Assembly (NCBI RefSeq): GCF_030376615.1
Contig: NZ_JARRAB010000001.1
Coordinates: 303,291-367,290, forward strand
Length of the DNA stretch: 64,000 nt
Source of the DNA: Pseudomonas sp. sp1636
GTDB taxonomy: Bacteria; Pseudomonadota; Gammaproteobacteria; Pseudomonadales; Pseudomonadaceae
Reading direction: 5' to 3'
The notes below the pieces were generated by a model. It was not told the origin of the DNA. It ran no database searches and saw only the letters and a program-made list of their open reading frames with translations. Below, piece by piece: positions 57,602 through 64,000 of this stretch. Both the position numbers and the translations under genes were made by a program. Each line of letters begins with the position of its first letter. Position 1 is the first letter of the stretch.

Positions 57602-58167
57602 ATAAGTATCAACGGGGCCTGTCCCTCATAGAGTTGATGGTCGCAGTTCTAATCAGCACACTGTTGATCCTCGGCGTAACAGAATTGTTCTCCAGGACAT
57701 CGGCAGCCGACAGGGCCAACACCGAACTTGCCAGAATGCAAGAAAGCGGTCGCCTAGCCCTCGAAATCATCGGACAGGATGCACGTCGAGCAGGCTACCA
57801 AGGCTGCGTCGCCGCTGACACCAGCACTCCGTTCCCGAGCGGCGGCACTCTACCAGATGACGCGATTTCGAGCACCGCCACTACTAATCTGACATTTCGC
57901 TATGCAACTCCGGGCAGCGGATGCGGCCCCGTTGCACTCAATTTTGAGCCCGCTATTACTTATACCAACGCAGGTAGCGGCATCAGCCGCAATAACGACC
58001 CAATTCTGGATAACGCCACTATGCAGGTGACATTTATCCCTGCCGGCAATGCGGCCTTCGCCAGGGCCATCAATGTCCAGATAACCGTTTCCGATTCGCG
58101 CCAGGGCAATGAAAACTTGGCAAACCGGACATTCAGTGCCACCTACGAACTACGGAATCGCCTCTGA
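57598..58167 (+). CDS. pilW: Minor pilin PilW (short)
   Basis: The 189-residue prepilin (MNKYQRG | LSLIELMVAVLISTLL) has the PilW block RMQESGRLALEIIGQDARRA and a GYQGC cysteine. It is much shorter than the roughly 270 residues recalled for P. aeruginosa PilW, ending after a single beta-rich region. The start is GTG, overlapping the pilV stop. The stop overlaps the pilX ATG. Confidence 0.9.
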   Translation: MNKYQRGLSLIELMVAVLISTLLILGVTELFSRTSAADRANTELARMQESGRLALEIIGQDARRAGYQGCVAADTSTPFPSGGTLPDDAISSTATTNLTFRYATPGSGCGPVALNFEPAITYTNAGSGISRNNDPILDNATMQVTFIPAGNAAFARAINVQITVSDSRQGNENLANRTFSATYELRNRL

Positions 58168-58595
58168 TGAAAGGTCATGCCAAACAACAAGGTATCGTTC
58201 TGCTCGTTAGCCTGGTTCTGCTATTGATGCTGACCATAATAGCCATCACTGCCGCTTCGCAATCAAACCTGCAATTGAGGATATCCTCCAATAGCGAGCA
58301 GCAAAACGCCGCCTTCCAGGCTGCGGAAAGTGGCTTACAAAGGTGGACGACCCAATACTTTGCTGCTTACAGCAATAGCAACTTCCCGTCACCGATAGAC
58401 CCTCCGATACCGTTGGGGGCAAAAGAACAATTCAGTGTCGCTGTCATCTATGCCGGCCCCTGCCCTGGGAGCGGGGAACGGATCGGCCTGAACTGCTTCG
58501 ATATTCTGAGCACGGGCGAAACCTGCGAAGCCGGGAACTGTAGTACCACTGCAATTCACCGCCAGGGTGGCCAACGCCGCCAACTCCAGCAATAG
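58167..58595 (+). CDS. pilX: Minor pilin PilX
   Basis: The 142-residue PilX-type protein (MKGHAKQQG | IVLLVSLVLLLMLTIIAI) lacks the mature Glu-5 typical of other pilins, as usual for PilX/GspK-like tip components. It has the segment NAAFQAAESGLQRW and four cysteines in the C-terminal half. It sits with PilV and PilW beneath the PilY1 tip. Translationally coupled to pilW (ATGA). Confidence 0.9.
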   Translation: MKGHAKQQGIVLLVSLVLLLMLTIIAITAASQSNLQLRISSNSEQQNAAFQAAESGLQRWTTQYFAAYSNSNFPSPIDPPIPLGAKEQFSVAVIYAGPCPGSGERIGLNCFDILSTGETCEAGNCSTTAIHRQGGQRRQLQQ

Positions 58596-58659
58596 ATCGG
58601 CAGGGCATTACAGCCGCCTCGTACTCTCTTTGGGCCCAATGAGGCCAAGGAACCGCAAC

Positions 58660-61600
58660 ATGAAAAGCACTCACTTCCTGCGCACGACCCTTTCTTCCTG
58701 TCTGGCCGGCGCCCTGCTCCTGCAAAATGCACTAAGCTATGCCGACGACACCGAAATCTTCTTTGGCGGCCCTAGCGCCAGTGAGGGCATCAAGCCTAAT
58801 GTGTTGTTCATCTTGGACAACTCCGGCTCCATGGCCTGGCGCTTAGATAGGGACTCGACTCCAACCCAAACCTCTCACGGCCCCAGCCGCATGACCGTGT
58901 TAAAAGAGTCATTCAACGACATCATCAGCAACACTAATAACATCAACGTGGGGGTCATGGCGTTGAATGCGCGCAGCGACTATGGCGGCAGCCGCCTGGC
59001 GTACCCGGTGGAATACATTGACGGCCCCGTCGGTATCGCTGCCGCCACCCCAGAAATCATTGTTTCAGCAGACGATGCCAGCCGGCAGAACAGCAGTACG
59101 GTGATCGATGCGCCGACCTTGGTCATGGGGCATATCAACAACCATTCGAACAATACACTGATCCGTGATCTGGGTAATGCACCTGCGGACGGATACTCGA
59201 ATGACAACTCGTCTTACTACCTAAACGGCAACTACAGTTGTTCAGTCAAGATCGGAACTGCCCGCGATAACTGCGACACCGGCACTAAGACCCAACTCAA
59301 CGCCAGGAGCGGCAGTAGCGGTCAGACAGGCTTGTTCCTGTTTCGCAACCTTAATATTCCGAGCAACGTGACCATCACATCGGCCAAGCTTATTCTGACG
59401 GCAGCAAACAACCAAACTACCAACAAACCTGGTATTGATATCAGACTCGAGAACAGCAAAACCCCTGCAGCGATCAACGATGCAACATTAATCAGCGACC
59501 GGGACTTTTCCATTGCTTCGAGCATTGCCCGCACTGACGCCATCAAGCTACCTAATAACTGGGCAGCCGGTGCACCCTTCAGTATTGATTTGACCGACTT
59601 ACTGAACAGCAGCCTAAAACCACTCGCACCAAGCGCCGACCCTATAGCGGATGTGGCCTTACGCCTGCGGGCAACCCGAGACAGCAACTACAACTATTAT
59701 GTGGGCGATAATGCCAATGCTCCACGCCTAGAGATCACCTACAGCGGCGGAACGAACTCCTCCCGCTCTACCGGCCTGCGCTTCCAGAACGTCGCCGTGC
59801 CCCAGGGGGCTACCATCACCTCGGCGCGCATCGATTTCGTACCGACAGGTTCGGACAACCGCCCCGTTACCTTTGCTGTCAGCGCACAGAACACTGGAGA
59901 TGCCAGTGCATTCAGCACCAGTGAAGACTTCACCGGACGCACCAAAACATCCACCGCCAACTGGGCAGCAGCCGAGTGGAGAACGGAAAACCCACCGGCC
60001 TATATCGAAGGACCTAGCGTCATACAACAAGCCCAGGAAGTTATAAGTAGTAGTGCTTGGTGCGGTAATAACGCCATGGCCTTCTTCCTTGAGCCAACTA
60101 CAGGAGACGGCAGTCGCACCACATACAGCGTCGACGGTTCACCCCTTAAACCTGTACTCAAACTCACTTATGAAGGTGGCGAAACCGGCTGTTTCCGCCC
60201 AGTGCTTGAAACCCGTGTTACCGCCCCGAAAAATGATGCCCGACAATACACCATCGAATCATGCAACTGGTGGGGGTGCACCACTAGTCAACCGGTTGCG
60301 GTCAATGAGAACACCATGACTTTGGGAAGCAACACTACCCACATTGGCGCTCGTTACGAAAATCTGCCAGTTGTCCAGGGTGCCCAAGTCATTGACGCCC
60401 AGGTAATAGTCACTCGCAGCGGCACCAGCGGAAGCGCCAATGTCACCATCCATGTCGAGGACACCGGCAACTCAAGTGAACTGCTAACAAATAATAACAA
60501 TCTTGGCTCACGGACGCTGAGTAGCGGCATCAACTGCACCCTTAGCGGCGAAGAAAGCATCTGCAGTGGTGCAAACTTGACAAGCGCGCTGCAGAGCGTA
60601 TTTGCCAAAAGCGGTAGCGGTAACAATGGCTGGAACGACGGCAACGCCCTCTCTGTAATTCTCAAGCCGAGCAACAATAGCGGTTACAGCGCCATGGCCT
60701 ACGACAGCAGCCCCGCCGACTCCATCAAACTGCGTATAAAACTAGGTACTGGCGGTCTGGGCACCAACTTTCGGAGCGTACGCACCCACGTCAACGGCTT
60801 AGTACAGGGTATGAACGCCAGCGGTGGTACCCCCATCGTCCCCGCCTTGTACGATGGGGCACAATACTTGTCGGAGAAATACCACACAGGGACTAACGCC
60901 AGCCCAATAACCAGCTCCTGCCAAGCCACGCACCTGGTACTGCTCACAGACGGCAAGCCTGAAGGCACCTCTAGCACGGCAACCAGCGGTATCGCTAGCC
61001 TGGCCGGCGGTTGCAGCACAAGTGGTATCGGCTTCGCTGATGAAAAATGCGCCCGCGAACTGGTGCGTTGGATGGCGGACACCGATCAATCCACCTTCGC
61101 TGGCGATAATTACATTCTTACTCATACCGTTGGCTTCGCCCTAGACGCGCGTAGCGACACAGAAGCAGCCCAGATCAAAACCTTCCTTGCAGACTTGGCG
61201 AAGGAAGGCGGCGGCGGCTTCTATTCGGCCGATAACGCCTCCTCACTCTCCAATGCGTTCAACCAAATCCTGCAACAAGTACTGGCTACCGACACCACCT
61301 TCGTCAGCGCCAGTGCCCCCGTGAACACCTTCAACCGTCAAGACAACAAGGATCAGCTGTATTTCTCCCTGTTCCGCCCGTCCATCACCGACCGCTGGAT
61401 AGGCAATCTCAAGCGTTATGGCATGGCTACAAGCAATGGCGCTGCCTTTATCGTCGACAAGGACGGTTTGGCTGCCATCGATACCAACACCGGTTTCTTC
61501 CGCTCTGACGCCCGCAGTTGGTGGTCCACCAGTAACGACGGCAGCAATGTAGGAGCCGGTGGTGCTGCCTCCAGGCTGCCAACCCCTAATGACCGCAGCC

Positions 61601-63291
61601 TGCTAACCAACGTATCGACCAATAATGCGCTGACCGCCATCAGCGTAGCGAATGCCGAACTTACCAGTGAAAAACTGGGGGCAGCCAACATCACCGAACG
61701 GGAAAATCTGATCAGTTACATCCGCGGCTTCGACCCTAATAACCCTAGCCTCGAACGGAAATCCCTTGGCGACCCGATCCATGCCACCCCTAGCCTGGTG
61801 ACCTATGGCTGCAGCGCTTACACCAATGGCATTTGTACCAACGAGCAACAGAGCGTTATCTTCGGCACCAATGAAGGCTTCGTGCAGATGTTTGATACCG
61901 AAAGCGGTACAGAGCAGTTCGCCTTTATGCCCAGCACCCTGTTGCCGAATATCAAGCGCCTGCGGGCCAACGCCGCAACCGGCACCAACAGCCATATGTA
62001 TGGCATGGACAACACCGTTACCGTATGGGCCAACGATGCCAACAACAACGGTGTGATCCTTAACGGCACCTCAGCTGAGACCGGCGAATTCGTCTACGCC
62101 TACGCCACCATGGGCCGCGGTGGACGTGATATCTACGCCTTGGACATCACGAACCGCACATCACCGCAGCTACTCTGGACAATCCAGGGTGGCAGCGGCA
62201 GCTTCGCCCGCCTGGGCCAGACCTGGTCTGCCCCTGTGAAGACCAAGATCAAGGTCGGCAACACTATCACCGATGTCCTAGTCTTCGGCGGTGGCTATGA
62301 CCCGGATCAGGACAACGCCACCATCCGTACCCTTGATGACCAAGGCAATGACCTGTTTATCGTCAACGCCCGAACTGGCGCGCTGATCTGGTCAGCCTCC
62401 GGCGCCAGCATCAGCGGCATGAACTACAGCATCCCCAGCGGGGTCAACGTGACCGCGCTGCAGACCAACGACCAAGGCAAAATTTTCACTGACCCGGATG
62501 GATTGGCCGGACAAATTTTCGTCGGAGACATGGGAGGACAAGTATGGCGCTTCCATATCAACAATGGTGAAAGTGGTAATGGATTGGTGACTGGCGGTAT
62601 TTTTGCCAGTGTTGCAGGTAACGATGCTGTCAGTGCCCGACGCTTCTATCACGAACCAGAAATTGCCTTGGTTACTGCCAAGAACAAACTCAATCTCACC
62701 GTAAACATTGGTTCCGGCTATCGCGGTCACCCTCTAAATAAAGTTATCGACGACCGTTTCTACTCCTTCCGTACGGAGTATCTGGACGAAATTGGAAGCG
62801 TACTAACAGAAACAGATCTCTACGACGCCACTAGTTTGGAACAAGCCACCACCACTGAAGTGGAGGAGTTACTCTCCAAACAGGGCTGGTATATCCGCTT
62901 GGTTCCCGATGGTGAAAAAGCCCTTTCGCGCCCGCTGGCCATTGGCGGGAAGCTCTATTTCAATACCTATGAACCCAAAGCTAACCAGAACTCCTGCCAG
63001 GCCGCGACTGGCATAACCCGTGCCTATAGTGTGAACCTGCTGGACTCGACCGCCCTCAGCACTTCGCGTTATGTAATAGCCAAAGGCGGTAGCCTTCCGT
63101 CCAACCCTCAGGTTTACTGCAAGGGCAACTATTGCTGGGTCTACAATGACCCATCACAGCTGATTCCAAAACCAGATGAGCCTGAGTGCGAAGACTCGCC
63201 TAATCCTGAGAAATGTCTTTGCGATAAGAACCCACAGTCGTGTAGCCGGACGCTATCGACACCGCGCACCTACTGGATTGATGAAGAGTGA
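58660..63291 (+). CDS. pilY1: Type IV pilus tip-associated adhesin PilY1 (enlarged)
   Basis: The 1543-residue secreted protein begins with a signal peptide ([20 protein letters not shown], cut near SYADD). The vWA MIDAS first motif is LDNSGSMAW (Asp-53), but the second ([12 protein letters not shown], about 721) and third (LLTDGKPEG, about 760) are some 670 residues away. Three related beta-sandwich-like modules occupy about 214-365, 366-510 and 556-700. The C-terminal half is the PilY1 beta-propeller with calcium-loop-like [14 protein letters not shown] (about 1212) and [19 protein letters not shown] (about 1277). AAGGA eight bases before the ATG sets the start. P. aeruginosa PilY1 is about 1160 residues. 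Confidence 0.92.
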   Translation: MKSTHFLRTTLSSCLAGALLLQNALSYADDTEIFFGGPSASEGIKPNVLFILDNSGSMAWRLDRDSTPTQTSHGPSRMTVLKESFNDIISNTNNINVGVMALNARSDYGGSRLAYPVEYIDGPVGIAAATPEIIVSADDASRQNSSTVIDAPTLVMGHINNHSNNTLIRDLGNAPADGYSNDNSSYYLNGNYSCSVKIGTARDNCDTGTKTQLNARSGSSGQTGLFLFRNLNIPSNVTITSAKLILTAANNQTTNKPGIDIRLENSKTPAAINDATLISDRDFSIASSIARTDAIKLPNNWAAGAPFSIDLTDLLNSSLKPLAPSADPIADVALRLRATRDSNYNYYVGDNANAPRLEITYSGGTNSSRSTGLRFQNVAVPQGATITSARIDFVPTGSDNRPVTFAVSAQNTGDASAFSTSEDFTGRTKTSTANWAAAEWRTENPPAYIEGPSVIQQAQEVISSSAWCGNNAMAFFLEPTTGDGSRTTYSVDGSPLKPVLKLTYEGGETGCFRPVLETRVTAPKNDARQYTIESCNWWGCTTSQPVAVNENTMTLGSNTTHIGARYENLPVVQGAQVIDAQVIVTRSGTSGSANVTIHVEDTGNSSELLTNNNNLGSRTLSSGINCTLSGEESICSGANLTSALQSVFAKSGSGNNGWNDGNALSVILKPSNNSGYSAMAYDSSPADSIKLRIKLGTGGLGTNFRSVRTHVNGLVQGMNASGGTPIVPALYDGAQYLSEKYHTGTNASPITSSCQATHLVLLTDGKPEGTSSTATSGIASLAGGCSTSGIGFADEKCARELVRWMADTDQSTFAGDNYILTHTVGFALDARSDTEAAQIKTFLADLAKEGGGGFYSADNASSLSNAFNQILQQVLATDTTFVSASAPVNTFNRQDNKDQLYFSLFRPSITDRWIGNLKRYGMATSNGAAFIVDKDGLAAIDTNTGFFRSDARSWWSTSNDGSNVGAGGAASRLPTPNDRSLLTNVSTNNALTAISVANAELTSEKLGAANITERENLISYIRGFDPNNPSLERKSLGDPIHATPSLVTYGCSAYTNGICTNEQQSVIFGTNEGFVQMFDTESGTEQFAFMPSTLLPNIKRLRANAATGTNSHMYGMDNTVTVWANDANNNGVILNGTSAETGEFVYAYATMGRGGRDIYALDITNRTSPQLLWTIQGGSGSFARLGQTWSAPVKTKIKVGNTITDVLVFGGGYDPDQDNATIRTLDDQGNDLFIVNARTGALIWSASGASISGMNYSIPSGVNVTALQTNDQGKIFTDPDGLAGQIFVGDMGGQVWRFHINNGESGNGLVTGGIFASVAGNDAVSARRFYHEPEIALVTAKNKLNLTVNIGSGYRGHPLNKVIDDRFYSFRTEYLDEIGSVLTETDLYDATSLEQATTTEVEELLSKQGWYIRLVPDGEKALSRPLAIGGKLYFNTYEPKANQNSCQAATGITRAYSVNLLDSTALSTSRYVIAKGGSLPSNPQVYCKGNYCWVYNDPSQLIPKPDEPECEDSPNPEKCLCDKNPQSCSRTLSTPRTYWIDEE

Positions 63292-63302
63292 GGATAGACT
63301 CG

Positions 63303-63668
63303 ATGCGTAAACAGACTGGATTCACGCTAATAGAGCTAATGATCACCATCGTCATAATCGGGATATTAGCGGCTATTGCCATTCCTCAGTATGGTGCCTA
63401 CGTCAACCGAGCGGCCTGCGAAGACGGCAAGTCATTACTCATGCAGGCATCTGCCAATATGGAACGTAGCAGAGCTCAAAACAATGGAGCCTACAACGCC
63501 AATGCGCCCATGCCGGGAAATACCGAGGAATTTCAGGTGGCAGTCGCCAACGTCACGGCTAGCGCCTACACATTGACTGCGACGGCTAGGGGCAGATTGA
63601 ACGGAACACTTACTTTGACGGCAGCCAACCAGCGCGGAGGTAATTTGGCAGGGCAATGTAACTTCTAA
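63303..63668 (+). CDS. pilE: Minor pilin PilE
   Basis: The 121-residue prepilin (MRKQTG | [20 protein letters not shown]) is PilA-like in its N-terminus, with Cys near residues 39 and 119 that could close the C-terminal loop. GAGGA lies eight bases before the ATG at 63303. It follows pilY1 by 11 bases. pilY2, which separates the two in P. aeruginosa as I recall, is absent. It is the last gene of the operon, before a strong terminator. Confidence 0.92.
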   Translation: MRKQTGFTLIELMITIVIIGILAAIAIPQYGAYVNRAACEDGKSLLMQASANMERSRAQNNGAYNANAPMPGNTEEFQVAVANVTASAYTLTATARGRLNGTLTLTAANQRGGNLAGQCNF

Positions 63669-63681
63669 CTGATACCGTTCG

Positions 63682-63726
63682 TTTGGACATTAAAAAGCCG
63701 GCAATGCTGGCTTTTTAATGTCCAAA
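63682..63726. terminator. Long-stem terminator after pilE
   Basis: TTTGGACATTAAAAAGCC and GGCTTTTTAATGTCCAAA form a stem of about 20 bp around a short GGCAATGCT-type apex. The inner GC part with T-tract is a rho-independent terminator; the stem continues well beyond it and is symmetrical, so it could act both ways. Confidence 0.85.
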
Positions 63727-63760
63727 TATTCAAATTTCTGTTTATAGGTAACCGCTCCAT

Positions 63761-63787
63761 AAACCCCGTCTTTTTATGATGGGGTTT
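63761..63787. terminator. Possible second hairpin terminator
   Basis: AAACCCCGTC - TTTTTAT - GATGGGGTTT: a 10-bp stem with one G-T pair, 35 bases after the first hairpin. It could serve a minus-strand gene beyond the window edge. Confidence 0.4.
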
Positions 63788-64000
63788 GGCTGCCAGGATG
63801 CGATTGCAGGTGCGCAGTTCTGACCTTGCCCCCGAAATACGTATCCCATAGCCCGTGTCATGGGTTGGGCCCACGGTAAAACAGGAGACCAGCTTCGGGG
63901 AGCACCCGCTTCATTTGAAGATGGGGCGGTTGCAGGAGCTGAGTGCAACACGGTTATTGAATTGACGCGGGTGCATCATGTTGCATCGTCACCGCTTTTC
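63788..64000. other. Unassigned sequence at window end
   Basis: No convincing frame, tRNA or known repeat is seen. The stretch has several short GC-rich stems (CCCATAGCCCGTGTCATGGG, TTGCAGGAGCTGAGTGCAA) and could be structured RNA, intron 5' sequence or mobile-element DNA. Too little is visible to decide. Confidence 0.3.

Noticed and set aside
63665..63874. 69-codon minus-strand frame after pilE
   Set aside because: Reads through both terminator hairpins and has no resemblance to a known protein.
63788..64000. Group II intron 5' domain
   Set aside because: Considered because of hairpins upstream and a GTGCGC at 63810, but no reverse transcriptase or domain V is visible, so not called.

Overview
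The window is about 62-65% GC, densely coded, and looks like a chromosomal segment of a Pseudomonas sensu lato species of the P. alcaligenes / P. mendocina kind. Protein sequences and gene order follow, from memory, the P. aeruginosa PAO1 stretch around PA4420-PA4426 and PA4519-PA4556 (mraZ-rsmH, rsmI/lpoA-yraN-gmhA, speC, MCP, ampE-ampD, nadC, pilA/pilBCD-coaE, clpB, pgeF-rluD/bamD, pilSR, fimT-fimU-pilVWXY1-E), with several breaks in that order.

Layout. 1-6.5 kb: start of the division/cell-wall cluster on the minus strand (ftsL fragment, rsmH, mraZ with a promoter and four 10-nt-spaced MraZ boxes), RNase P RNA, rsmI, and the divergent envelope operon lpoA-yraN-gmhA-BON lipoprotein. 6.5-12 kb: two convergent TonB-dependent siderophore receptors separated by a terminator and repeats. 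12-18 kb: ornithine decarboxylase, release factor 3, a ClC channel and a TatD-family hydrolase. 18-26 kb: a chemoreceptor, ampE-ampD, a DUF1631 gene and nadC. 26-30 kb: a decayed nest of mobile DNA. A REP-associated tyrosine transposase (RAYT) gene is split by an IS1595-family element, and one of its flanking REP hairpins is split by an IS66-family element. 30-36 kb: pilA (sigma-54 promoter) divergent from pilB-pilC-pilD, then coaE-yacG. 36-43 kb: housekeeping and conserved-unknown genes (ECF permease, DUF1780, MOSC, DUF3094, NADH dehydrogenase II), three tRNA genes, a second DUF1631 gene and a PilZ protein. 43-51 kb: clpB with a sigma-32 promoter, pgeF, rluD, bamD, nadE. 51-64 kb: pilS-pilR, a ThiO-like oxidase, and the minor pilin/PilY1 operon ending at pilE.

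How the genes connect. The most coherent system is type IV pili: major pilin, assembly ATPase, platform protein, prepilin peptidase, the PilS/PilR two-component pair expected to act on the sigma-54 pilA promoter, and the minor pilins plus PilY1 tip adhesin. PilA is unusually short. PilY1 is unusually long because three related beta-sandwich-like modules appear to sit inside its von Willebrand A domain. FimT carries a GRxR motif linked to DNA uptake in other species. Gene borders are littered with several families of short interspersed repeats, including a MITE-like element that supplies the prfC stop codon.

No CRISPR array, prophage, toxin-antitoxin pair or biosynthetic cluster was seen. The most unusual material is the nested RAYT/REP/IS locus and the modular PilY1. 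The last 210 bases (63.79-64 kb) remain unexplained.
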